A stretch of 57,466 nucleotides of DNA, taken from contig JAVBTA010000010.1 in NCBI GenBank assembly GCA_031556375.1, positions 1 through 57,466 on the forward strand. Direction: 5' to 3'. Positions 9,427 through 16,886 of this stretch are shown here, in pieces; within the stretch, counting starts at the first letter, position 1; each line of letters opens with the position of its first letter. Both the position numbers and the translations under genes were made by a program. The stretch is from BNXB01 sp031556375 (GTDB lineage Bacteria; Bacteroidota; Bacteroidia; Bacteroidales; Azobacteroidaceae). Under the pieces are notes generated by a model. That model saw only the letters and a list, made by a program, of their open reading frames with translations. It had not been told where the DNA came from and did no database searches.

Positions 9427-9434
9427 CAAAAGTA
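9427..9434 (-). promoter_or_regulatory. Putative -7 box for cysS-mnmD
   Basis: Read on the minus strand this is TACTTTTG, an exact TAnnTTTG match, 28 nt before the cysS ATG. It supports the ATG at 9398 over the upstream TTG. No TTTG is visible at the expected -33 distance. Confidence 0.55.
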
Positions 9435-9443
9435 TGGATTTTT

Positions 9444-9860
9444 TTATTTCTTTCCTAGTTTAGAGGCCTGAATAAGTAAATCTAATTTATCCTCAATAGC
9501 TGTCAGTTGTGCGGATAAGCTGCGAATAACCGAGTCTTTCGTTTCTAATTGTTCTTCAAAGTATTCGATAATACTGTTGAGATCGTTTTTAGAATATTTC
9601 TTCTTTCTGGTTCTGTATTTAGATGTAGAGTCTGTTGGTTCTGAAATTTTATTACTTTCTCTATCTCCTTCGCCTGTTAAAAGCCAATGGTAGTTGACGT
9701 TCAAATAATCAGCTAATTGTTTTACGATAGAAGGGCTTGGCTTTCCTTTTCCATTACAATAATTAGATAAGGTTGCCTCTGTAATTTTTGTGTCCTGTGC
9801 AATTTTATATCTTGTAAGTTTCCTTTTGTCTATTATTTCAACTAATCTTTTTGCAAACAT
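9444..9860 (-). CDS. XRE-family helix-turn-helix regulator with C-terminal coiled coil
   Basis: A 138-residue DNA-binding protein. Residues 1-62 form a phage-repressor-type HTH (TRYKIAQDTKITEATLSNYC is the helix-turn-helix, followed by the family's P-S..IVKQLADYLNVNYHWLLTGEG ending). Then comes a lysine/arginine-rich linker (residues 80-92) and a C-terminal amphipathic segment (SIIEYFEEQLETKDSVIRSL onward) that looks like a coiled coil for dimerisation. Phage and mobile-element regulators often have this layout. It is divergent from a small basic protein gene at 10000, whose promoter region carries a palindrome that could be its operator. The cysS promoter falls around the end of this gene, so it is probably monocistronic. 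Confidence 0.88.
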   Translation of the reverse strand: MFAKRLVEIIDKRKLTRYKIAQDTKITEATLSNYCNGKGKPSPSIVKQLADYLNVNYHWLLTGEGDRESNKISEPTDSTSKYRTRKKKYSKNDLNSIIEYFEEQLETKDSVIRSLSAQLTAIEDKLDLLIQASKLGKK

Positions 9861-9915
9861 TATTTAGACTGATTATAAATTACGACATTAGTTAATAATT
9901 TTACAAAAAATATTA

Positions 9916-9945
9916 TTGTTGCTTAAAAATTTAATAGTAACTTTG
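9916..9945 (+). promoter_or_regulatory. Promoter of the small basic-protein gene
   Basis: TTG at 9916-9918 and TAACTTTG at 9938-9945 with a 19-nt spacer fit the Bacteroidota -33/-7 pattern. A second -7-like box, TACATTTG, lies at 9962-9969 and overlaps a palindrome. Confidence 0.55.
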
Positions 9946-9963
9946 TGGAAACAAACAGTAATA

Positions 9964-9982
9964 CATTTGCATAGGACAAATG
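9964..9982. promoter_or_regulatory. Possible operator palindrome
   Basis: CATTTG and CAAATG, 6-bp arms separated by 7 nt, lie between the promoter and the start of the gene at 10000 and overlap a second -7-like box. The divergent XRE-type regulator is a natural candidate to bind here. This is inference from position and symmetry only. Confidence 0.35.
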
Positions 9983-9999
9983 TAGTGAAAAATATTTAT

Positions 10000-10209
10000 A
10001 TGGAAACTAAAAACAAAGGAAAAATTATCAGACGTATTTCGTGGACGGAAACACTCCGGTTGCTAGAACCTGGTCAAACCATTGAAGCAGACCTGATAGA
10101 CAGGATTAATATTGTGCGTCATATTACCCGGATTAGTAAGGAAGAAAGCAAGAAATTTTCAACTAAAAAAGTGAGTGAAACCCGAATAGAGATCAGAAGG
10201 ATTATGTAA
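10000..10209 (+). CDS. Small basic protein of unknown function
   Basis: A 69-residue, strongly basic protein (many K/R, pattern IVRHITRISKEESKKFSTKK followed by RIEIRRI at the end). I start it at ATG 10000, because the reading frame extends upstream to 9916 only through the promoter. Composition and size resemble small DNA-binding proteins encoded by phages and integrative elements of Bacteroidota, where a VR-x-x-x-ri-x-x-E-x-x-kkF pattern followed by a final strand is common. I cannot assign a family. It is expressed divergently from an XRE-type regulator, an arrangement typical of a phage-derived control switch. No integrase, recombinase or other phage gene is nearby. Confidence 0.65.
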   Translation: METKNKGKIIRRISWTETLRLLEPGQTIEADLIDRINIVRHITRISKEESKKFSTKKVSETRIEIRRIM

Positions 10210-10233
10210 TTAGTACTTCAATATTTGACATTT

Positions 10234-10259
10234 TGTAAATATTTTTGTTAATATTTACA
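10234..10259. terminator. AT-rich hairpin between convergent genes
   Basis: TGTAAATATT and AATATTTACA form a perfect 10-bp stem with a 6-nt loop between the end of the small basic gene and the end of the decayed glycosidase. It could terminate transcription from either side. The stem is A+T-rich and so weak. Confidence 0.4.
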
Positions 10260-10267
10260 TCTTAGAA

Positions 10268-10721
10268 TTAAAGGATTTCTTTCAGTTTTATGATGCGACC
10301 GTATGAAATTTCTATGGTTTCTCGTCTTATTTTTCCTGATTTTACAAGGTTAAAAATAACATCAACTGCTTTTTTCGCAATCTTAGGATCGTAATTGTCT
10401 CCGTTGTTTGACAGGCAAAGCAGATTTGCTCCTGTATTGATTGCTTTTTCCAGTATTTCTTCAAAGGAATAATTTTTTATCATGGCTCCCCATGGCCAGA
10501 TCATCGGTTATAATTACACCCTCAAAGTGTAATTGTTCACGTAAGATACCTGTGAGAATAGCTTTGGACATGGTGCCCAAGCTTAATTCTGTCCCTCTGA
10601 AGCCTACAATCAACATTTGCCCGATTTGCTTTTTCAGGATCGGGTCATTGTCGTTCTGTCCGGTACCGTTGATAGATATTGATGTCAGTAATATTAGGAG
10701 AAGATAATTTAGTTTGTTCAT
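10268..10721 (-). pseudogene. Decayed GH3 family glycosidase (beta-N-acetylhexosaminidase-like)
   Basis: Two fragments of a glycoside hydrolase family 3 protein. The first starts at ATG 10721 with a signal peptide, gives the GH3 N-terminal motif KQIGQMLIVGFRGTEL, then jumps directly to LSLGTMSKAILTGILREQL and FEGVIITDDLAMG. This segment normally lies roughly 200 residues further on and ends at the catalytic-nucleophile loop (DDLxMG). Immediately after it a one-base shift changes frame, and the rest continues as AMIKNYSFEEILEKAINTG to the stop at 10268. An internal deletion of most of the catalytic barrel plus a frameshift make this a clear relic; about 150 codons remain of an expected 350-400. 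The intact enzyme would cleave GlcNAc-type beta-glycosides, for example in peptidoglycan recycling. Confidence 0.8.
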
Positions 10722-10841
10722 TTTTAGATATTTGATATCGATTCGATTTGCCACAAGGTGACTAATTATAGCATTTGCAAAATACGAATTATTTTTCACC
10801 TGAGAATGTTCGTTAAATTATATTAAATCCGGAATTTTAGT

Positions 10842-10871
10842 TTTGATTTTTACGTAATTTACGTAGATTTG
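10842..10871 (+). promoter_or_regulatory. Promoter of the TPR protein gene
   Basis: TTTG at 10842-10845 and TAGATTTG at 10864-10871 with an 18-nt spacer fit the Bacteroidota consensus. The start codon follows 23 nt after the -7 box. Confidence 0.6.
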
Positions 10872-10894
10872 TGTGAAATACAACATAAAATACC

Positions 10895-12418
10895 ATGAAA
10901 AAACAGATTGTTGTCCTTATCTTTTTAGTAATGAGCATATCCTCTTTTGCTCAGGATACCACAGTGGTAGGAAAATCTATTGAAAATCCGGTACTGGAAA
11001 CTGAATCCGCAGATAGTCTGGCGCTGATAGATAAACATATTGATATGTATCAATTCCGGAAAGCATTGGATGTATTAGCTACAATGAAACCGGATAAAAC
11101 TTTGTTGGAAAAGAAAGCGCTTTGTCATTCAAGTCTGTACGAATATCCTCAGGCAATTGAGATTATGGAGAAGCTTACAAAAGAAAACCCTAAAGATGTT
11201 TCCCTTAAATTGAAATTGATAGCCCTTTACGAGCCAACTCAGAAATATTCCAAAATAATAACTTGTTATGATGAGTTAGTTGAATTGGATCCTACAAATG
11301 ACTATTACAAGATCCAACGTGCAAATTTTTTGTATTCAAGAGAAAATTACGAGGGAGCATTGGAACAATATAAAAACGTCTGTGATTCATGCGATAATAA
11401 TTTTCTGGTCAAACGTTTAGCGATGTGTTATGAAAAATTGAATGACACAAAAAATGCAAAATATCTTTACGCAAGAGCATGGGACCTGGATACGACGGAT
11501 GGTTTTTCGGCAACGAGCCTTGTGAAATTCTTAATTAAAGATCGTCAATATGATTTGGCTCTTTTTGCCTCTGATAGGTATATTGCAATTGATTCTACCT
11601 ATACTCCAATGAATTCATTGAATGCTTTTGTATATTATTGCATGGATCAGTATGACGAAGCAGCCCGGCGATTCACAAAATGTTTAGAAAAGAAAGATAG
11701 CTCCTTGCTTGTAACCCGTTCCCTGGGGTATGCTCATTTTTTTATGGAAAGAGATTCGTTGGCGAATTTTCCGTTGCAACTGGCTTATAATAAGGATACT
11801 ATGGATAATAAGGTGCTTTATCCACTGGCTCAGACTTATTTTCATTTAGGAGATTATCCGAAAGCGATTGAACTTTATGAAAAGTTATTAAAGAGGAAGA
11901 TTCCGACAGAAGAGGAATTGTATAACTATTATGAAAAATTAGGAGAGGCTTATTATAATAATAAAGATTATGTTTTAGCTGTTGGGAAGTTTCATATGGC
12001 GGAAAGTCATGTGATAGAGTATAAAGATAAAGTAGAATTGCACAAAAAAATGGCTTTTTGTTTTGATTACGATTTGAATGATTATGGAAATGCTTTAGAC
12101 CATTATGAAAAATACAGGTCAGGATTACTGAGCCGGGAAATTTCACTTGGAGGAGTCGAAGATGATCTAAGCAAATTAAATTTGTCAGAAGATTTGGTGT
12201 CCAAAATCAATGAAGTGAGAAAAGAAATGGGAGAGATTGATGTGCGAATTGCATATTTGAAAGAAAATCTTAACGGGACTATCCAAACAATTAACGGACA
12301 ACGGGTTCTTATCCGGGAAACACCTGATGGGAAGAAGACGATATCTTTTCTGGGACGCGAACCTGATTCCGTAAAGGTGGCTACGGATTCCTCCTCTGTT
12401 CAAAAGAAACCGGAATGA
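10895..12418 (+). CDS. Exported tetratricopeptide-repeat protein
   Basis: A 507-residue protein with a signal peptide (MKKQIVVLIFLVMSISSFAQ, cleavage after FAQ likely) followed by about ten degenerate TPR units through residue 400 or so. Recognisable consensus pieces are YEYPQAIEIMEKLTKENP, YEGALEQYKNVC and LGDYPKAIELYEKLLKR. The last 100 residues are charged and have a predicted helical stretch (SKINEVRKEMGEIDVRIAYL). TPR arrays mediate protein-protein contacts, so it probably acts as a periplasmic scaffold. It has its own promoter (10842-10871) and is followed by dut after 79 nt. A second, similar exported TPR protein lies just beyond dut. I see no catalytic domain. Confidence 0.85.
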   Translation: MKKQIVVLIFLVMSISSFAQDTTVVGKSIENPVLETESADSLALIDKHIDMYQFRKALDVLATMKPDKTLLEKKALCHSSLYEYPQAIEIMEKLTKENPKDVSLKLKLIALYEPTQKYSKIITCYDELVELDPTNDYYKIQRANFLYSRENYEGALEQYKNVCDSCDNNFLVKRLAMCYEKLNDTKNAKYLYARAWDLDTTDGFSATSLVKFLIKDRQYDLALFASDRYIAIDSTYTPMNSLNAFVYYCMDQYDEAARRFTKCLEKKDSSLLVTRSLGYAHFFMERDSLANFPLQLAYNKDTMDNKVLYPLAQTYFHLGDYPKAIELYEKLLKRKIPTEEELYNYYEKLGEAYYNNKDYVLAVGKFHMAESHVIEYKDKVELHKKMAFCFDYDLNDYGNALDHYEKYRSGLLSREISLGGVEDDLSKLNLSEDLVSKINEVRKEMGEIDVRIAYLKENLNGTIQTINGQRVLIRETPDGKKTISFLGREPDSVKVATDSSSVQKKPE

Positions 12419-12470
12419 AGAGAACCGTTATTAGATTTGATCAAAAAGCGGATAAACCTGGAAAATTTCT

Positions 12471-12478
12471 TATATTTG
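12471..12478 (+). promoter_or_regulatory. Putative -7 box for dut
   Basis: TATATTTG is an exact -7 match. Its position excludes the nearby ATG at 12480 as a start and supports ATG 12498. Confidence 0.5.
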
Positions 12479-12497
12479 CATGCTTAAACGTAAATAT

Positions 12498-12932
12498 ATG
12501 AAAGTCCGAATTGTAAATACTTCCAAACATCCGCTTCCAGAGTATGCAACCCCATATTCCGCAGGAATGGATCTTCGTGCAAATCTTGATGAACCGGTAA
12601 TCCTTCTTCCTTTGGAAAGAAAACTGATTCCAACCGGCATTTTTATTGAACTTCCGGTCGGTTACGAGGCTCAGATACGTCCCAGAAGCGGTTTGGCTAT
12701 CAAACATGGAATTTCTTTGGTAAATACTCCGGGAACAATTGATGCTGATTACCGAGGAGAAATCAAAGTTATCATGGTCAACTTATCTAATGAAACTTTT
12801 GTGGTAAACGATGGTGAACGCGTGTGCCAGATGGTCGTTGCACGCCATGAACGTGTAGAATGGGAGTCTACGGATTCGTTGGACGAAACAGAACGAGGAG
12901 CCGGAGGTTTCGGCCATACCGGAAAACAGTAG
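12498..12932 (+). CDS. dut: dUTP diphosphatase
   Basis: Hydrolyses dUTP to dUMP and pyrophosphate, which keeps uracil out of DNA and supplies dUMP for thymidylate. All five trimeric dUTPase motifs are visible in the 144-residue protein: SAGMDLRA (1), PRSGLA (2), GTIDADYRGEIKV (3, with the catalytic Asp and the Tyr of the uracil pocket), RVCQMVV (4) and the glycine-rich ERGAGGFGHTG tail (5) that closes over the active site. Start chosen at ATG 12498 because the -7 box lies at 12471-12478. The gene order dut, TPR, DUF4292, EnvC recurs in many Bacteroidota, to my knowledge. Confidence 0.97.
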   Translation: MKVRIVNTSKHPLPEYATPYSAGMDLRANLDEPVILLPLERKLIPTGIFIELPVGYEAQIRPRSGLAIKHGISLVNTPGTIDADYRGEIKVIMVNLSNETFVVNDGERVCQMVVARHERVEWESTDSLDETERGAGGFGHTGKQ

Positions 12933-12953
12933 AGTTGAATTGAAATATAATCA

Positions 12954-14678
12954 ATGATAAAATACATATTATTCATATTGGTCGGATTGTCAGCCAGTTT
13001 CTCTTCGATGGCGGAGAGAAGCTCTCTATCGGATCAGCGAAAATTCGATTATTTTTTTCTTGAGGCTATTAAGCTAAAAGAAGCAGGTCGAATTTCCGAT
13101 GCTTATAACGCATTTCAGTATGCTTTGGAAATAGATTCCACTTCATCGACAGTTCTATACGAATTGTCAAATTATTATATGTTTCTCAATCAGAAGCAGA
13201 TGGCTCTTGATGCTTTGAAAAAGGCCGTGAAATATAATAATGATAATTTCGAGTATAAAGTAGCTCTGGCGAACTTATCAAGGGAACTCAACCAAAATAA
13301 AGAAGCAATTGCAATATATGAGGAATTGGTCCGGAAATATCCGCTAAAACCGGAATTGAATTATTATTTGAGCGATCTGTACGTTCGGCAGGGAGAGATT
13401 GAGAAAGGAATTCATGCTTTGGACGTTTTAGAAGAGAGCCTTGGAATGAACCAGATGCTTTCCATGCGTAAATTTCAGTTGTATTCAACGATTGAGCAGA
13501 AAGATAAGGCTTTTGGAGAAATTAAAAAATTGGCAGAAAAATTTCCTAACGAATCCCGTTACGTGATTATGTTGGGAGATTTGTATCTGGAACAGAACCA
13601 GCCGGATACAGCATTGGTGTATTATCAGAAAGCGCATACGATAGAGCCTGAAAGTCCGTATTATATCGTTTCCATGGCTAATTATTACGAATATACAGGA
13701 GCAAATGAGAAAGCATTGAATGAGATTGATCTTGCTCTGAGAAGCCCCAAATTGGATGTCGACACTAAACTCGGTATTTTAGGGAGATATATTCAGGTAT
13801 TGCAACAAGGGAAAAAAGATATCAATTCCGCGATAGGGCTTTTCGAAACACTCCTGGAGCAACATCCGCAGGAAAAGGAGTTAAACCTGATGTATGGTCA
13901 GTTCCTGCAAATGAGGAACAAACCGGAAGAAGCAAAATTTCAGTTTCAGGTGGTAACCGAATCCGAACCGGATAATGTGAATGCGTGGAAATTGCTTATG
14001 GGTATCTATCTGAGACTGGATGATATGGATGGTTGTATCAAAGTTTGTGATGATGCCTTGGTGCATTTTCCGGATGATCCTGAGTTTTATTTTTATAAAG
14101 GTGCCGCATACTATCAGAAAAAGGAATATCAAAAAGCATTGGATACTTATAATAAAGGTTTGGCCGATGTTTCTGATAAGGACGCAGAAATGAAGTCCAA
14201 TTTTTATGGTCAAATGGGCGATTTATATTATCACCTGAAGCAAAAGGATAAAGCATATGAAATGTATGATAAAGCTCTGGAATACAATAGTCACAGTATT
14301 GTTGTGTTGAATAATTATGCTTATTTTCTTTCATTGGACAAAAAAGATTTGACAAAGGCCGAACGCATGAGTAATCAATGTATGAGGCTTCAACCGGATA
14401 ATCCTACTTATATCGATACATATGCATGGGTACTTTTTGTGCAAGGAAGTTATTCATTAGCAAAGTTTTATATTGAATTAGCAATTTCTAAAGATAAGGA
14501 TGTGAGCGGTGAAATCATTGAGCATTACGGAGATATTTTGTTTATGAATGGAGAACAGGAAAAGGCTGTTGAACAATGGAATAAAGCTCTTGAATTGAAA
14601 GAAAAAGAAGGGGAAGATGTTACCTTGTTGAAAAAGAAAATTGCAGATAAAAAATATTTTGAGAATGAACCTGAATAA
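12954..14678 (+). CDS. Exported tetratricopeptide-repeat protein
   Basis: A 574-residue TPR protein with an N-terminal signal peptide (IKYILFILVGLSASFSSMA) and repeat units along nearly the full length. Clear consensus pieces are AGRISDAYNAFQYALEIDS, LNQKQMALDALKKAVKYN, EYQKALDTYNKGLADV, KDKAYEMYDKALEYNS and NGEQEKAVEQWNKALEL. It starts 21 nt after dut and overlaps the start of the DUF4292 lipoprotein gene by 14 nt, so translation is probably coupled. By position and domain type it is likely a periplasmic or inner-membrane-side partner in outer-membrane lipoprotein or envelope assembly. Only the scaffold fold, not the partner, can be read from the sequence. Confidence 0.87.
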   Translation: MIKYILFILVGLSASFSSMAERSSLSDQRKFDYFFLEAIKLKEAGRISDAYNAFQYALEIDSTSSTVLYELSNYYMFLNQKQMALDALKKAVKYNNDNFEYKVALANLSRELNQNKEAIAIYEELVRKYPLKPELNYYLSDLYVRQGEIEKGIHALDVLEESLGMNQMLSMRKFQLYSTIEQKDKAFGEIKKLAEKFPNESRYVIMLGDLYLEQNQPDTALVYYQKAHTIEPESPYYIVSMANYYEYTGANEKALNEIDLALRSPKLDVDTKLGILGRYIQVLQQGKKDINSAIGLFETLLEQHPQEKELNLMYGQFLQMRNKPEEAKFQFQVVTESEPDNVNAWKLLMGIYLRLDDMDGCIKVCDDALVHFPDDPEFYFYKGAAYYQKKEYQKALDTYNKGLADVSDKDAEMKSNFYGQMGDLYYHLKQKDKAYEMYDKALEYNSHSIVVLNNYAYFLSLDKKDLTKAERMSNQCMRLQPDNPTYIDTYAWVLFVQGSYSLAKFYIELAISKDKDVSGEIIEHYGDILFMNGEQEKAVEQWNKALELKEKEGEDVTLLKKKIADKKYFENEPE

Positions 14679-15516
14679 GAAAAAAACCGGATATAGTTGT
14701 TTTTGGTTATTGTCGGTCGTTTTTTTACTTTTTTCTTGTAAAAGTAAACACGAAGCGGGTCAGGTTGCAATAAAGCATAGGAATAATACGGAATTGATAT
14801 CGGCTGTTGTGTCCAATACCGTGGAATATGATAAGTTTTCCGCAAAGCTGAATGTCGATTTGAAACCGGGACAAAAAAATAAAGGAATATCAGCTCCGGC
14901 TTCTTTACGCATCATAAGAGGTAAGTCAATGATGCTTTCATTTCAGATTCCAATCCTGAATGCGGAAATGTTCAGGATGGTTGTCACCCCGGATAGTATT
15001 CTTCTTATCGATCGTAAAAATAAAATGTATATGTCAGAATCGATCGAAAATATTAATGATGCTGCAAATTTTACATTCGAATATCAAAATGTAGAGGCCT
15101 TGTTTACCAACCGGTTGTTTATTCCCGGAAAAGATAAAATAATTCCTGCCGATTACAACTTATTGCAAGTGAAGCAGGATGAATATACCGCTTATATGAG
15201 TTCGAAAGACAGACAAGGTATGACTTATACATTTACGTCTGATTATACAGATAAGGTTCGTAAAACGCAGATTGAGAACCTCAATAAATCCAGACGGATG
15301 TCATGGTCGTACGATGATTTTGTTGTGTTACAAAATAATAATGTTTTTCCTATAAAAATGAATATGGTTCTGGCTTTGTCTTCAGACGAGGCTCAAATGA
15401 ATCTTTCTTATTCCAAAATAGAATTAAACGGAGATTTTTCTATTGATGTCTCCATCCCGAAGACATATAAGCGCATATCATTATCAAACGCTATTGACAT
15501 CATTAACAGTTTATGA
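14665..15516 (+). CDS. DUF4292-type lipoprotein, LolB-like
   Basis: A 283-residue lipoprotein: a hydrophobic segment ends in the lipobox LFSC, so the mature protein starts at that cysteine. I choose ATG 14665 (MNLNKKKTGY) rather than 14641, because it places the basic residues directly before the hydrophobic core; it overlaps the TPR gene by 14 nt. The body matches the Bacteroidota DUF4292 family. Its run of beta-strands, with ISAPASLRIIRGKSMMLSF, then the MFRMVVTPDSILLIDRKNKMY strand pair, recalls the half-barrel of the lipoprotein carriers LolA and LolB. A LolB-like role in inserting lipoproteins into the outer membrane is therefore plausible but is inference. The stop overlaps the start of the EnvC-like gene (ATGA). 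Confidence 0.8.
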   Translation: MNLNKKKTGYSCFWLLSVVFLLFSCKSKHEAGQVAIKHRNNTELISAVVSNTVEYDKFSAKLNVDLKPGQKNKGISAPASLRIIRGKSMMLSFQIPILNAEMFRMVVTPDSILLIDRKNKMYMSESIENINDAANFTFEYQNVEALFTNRLFIPGKDKIIPADYNLLQVKQDEYTAYMSSKDRQGMTYTFTSDYTDKVRKTQIENLNKSRRMSWSYDDFVVLQNNNVFPIKMNMVLALSSDEAQMNLSYSKIELNGDFSIDVSIPKTYKRISLSNAIDIINSL

Positions 15517-16868
15517 AAAAAATTGTTGCCTATATCATGTTGTTGATTGCTTTTGGAGCAACAGCCCAGACTACGAAGATAAAGGGTCTGGAAGAGCAGC
15601 GTAAGAAGGCTCAGACGGAGCTTTCTGAGACTCAACAGCTATTAGATGAGAACAAGAGGACGACGAGTAATGCTTTGAATCGCTTAAGTTTGCTGAAAAA
15701 GCAAATTACATCCCGACGGGACGTGATTCGTATCCTGAATGCTGAAATTGAAGCGGCAGATGATGGAATTTCGACAATAGAATCGAATATTAAGCTTTTA
15801 GAAAAGGATTTGAAAGCGAAGAAGAGCATCTATGCTGAGTCTGTACGGAAAATGTATCTTAACCAGAATGAGCAAAACAAGTTGTTGTTTGTTTTTTCTG
15901 CGGAAAATTTTTACCAGTCTTACCGGAGAATCCGTTATCTGAAAGAATTTTCTAAATGGGAGAGGAGGCAAGCTGAGGATGTTATTAAGAAACAAGAACA
16001 ATTGAACGAGGAGAAAAGTAAGTTAATTCAGGCTAAGGCTGAAAAATTGGATTTACTTCAGAACAGGAAAGTTGAAGAAGAGAAATTGGTAACCGAAGAG
16101 AATACTCAAAAAAGTGAGGTAAAAGACCTTCAATCAGAACGTAAACAGTTGAACTCCGAACTCGAAAAACAGAAAAAACAGGCCGCAGCATTGAATAGGG
16201 CCATTGAAAAGGCAATTGCGGATGAAATAGCCCGTGCTGAAAGGGAAGCTAAAGAAGCCGCAGCTGCTAAGGCTAAGGCTGAAAAAGAGCAACAGGAAAA
16301 AGAGAAAGAAATGGCAAAAAAAGCCCAGAAGACCAAAGGCAAGACCCCCAAAGGAAAAACAACGGTAACCGATCCGGTAAAGACTGAGAAGGTTGCAAAT
16401 ACGCAACCCCGTGGAAGTTTGGAGGTGACTAAAGAAGACCGGGTTTTGACTGGAAGTTTTTATAATAACAGGGGAAAATTACCATACCCGTTGAAAGGAA
16501 ACTATCGTATTGTCTCGGAATTTGGGGAACATCAGGATCCTGAATTGAAGAGGGTGACGAGAAATAATAACGGGATAGATCTACAGACTGTTTCCGGAAA
16601 TAAGGCCTGCTCTGTTTTCGAGGGTGAAGTAACCAGTATTTTTGTAATTCCAGGGAAAGAAACATCCAATGGGATTATTATCCGGCATGGAAATTATCTG
16701 ACGGCTTACTGTAACCTGGTGAATTTGTCAGTGCAAAAAGGGGATAAAGTATCTATTGGTCAGGCTTTAGGAACGGTTTATACTGATCCGGAAGAAGGGT
16801 CTACCATATTGCATTTTGAAGTTCGGGAGGAAGCAAAAAAAATGAATCCGTTGAATTGGTTAAAATAA
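15513..16868 (+). CDS. EnvC-like murein hydrolase activator (degenerate M23/LytM domain)
   Basis: A 451-residue exported protein: signal peptide (KKIVAYIMLLIAFGATAQ), a long coiled coil (about residues 22-265, rich in K, E, Q and A), a basic linker (KKAQKTKGKTPKGKTTV) and a C-terminal LytM-type domain (about 330-451). In active M23 endopeptidases the zinc site is HxxxD plus HxH. Here the first histidine is replaced: NNGID puts Asn at 352 before Asp356. The usual YxHL motif reads YCNL. LHFEV remains near the end. Loss of ligands is typical of EnvC, which activates amidases for daughter-cell separation instead of cutting peptidoglycan itself. It is the last gene of the dut-TPR-DUF4292 run. Confidence 0.88.
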   Translation: MKKIVAYIMLLIAFGATAQTTKIKGLEEQRKKAQTELSETQQLLDENKRTTSNALNRLSLLKKQITSRRDVIRILNAEIEAADDGISTIESNIKLLEKDLKAKKSIYAESVRKMYLNQNEQNKLLFVFSAENFYQSYRRIRYLKEFSKWERRQAEDVIKKQEQLNEEKSKLIQAKAEKLDLLQNRKVEEEKLVTEENTQKSEVKDLQSERKQLNSELEKQKKQAAALNRAIEKAIADEIARAEREAKEAAAAKAKAEKEQQEKEKEMAKKAQKTKGKTPKGKTTVTDPVKTEKVANTQPRGSLEVTKEDRVLTGSFYNNRGKLPYPLKGNYRIVSEFGEHQDPELKRVTRNNNGIDLQTVSGNKACSVFEGEVTSIFVIPGKETSNGIIIRHGNYLTAYCNLVNLSVQKGDKVSIGQALGTVYTDPEEGSTILHFEVREEAKKMNPLNWLK

Positions 16869-16886
16869 CAATATTAAATTAATACT

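Noticed and set aside
9916..9999. Longer start for the small basic protein
   Set aside because: The added codons cover the promoter boxes and palindrome; ATG 10000 fits better.
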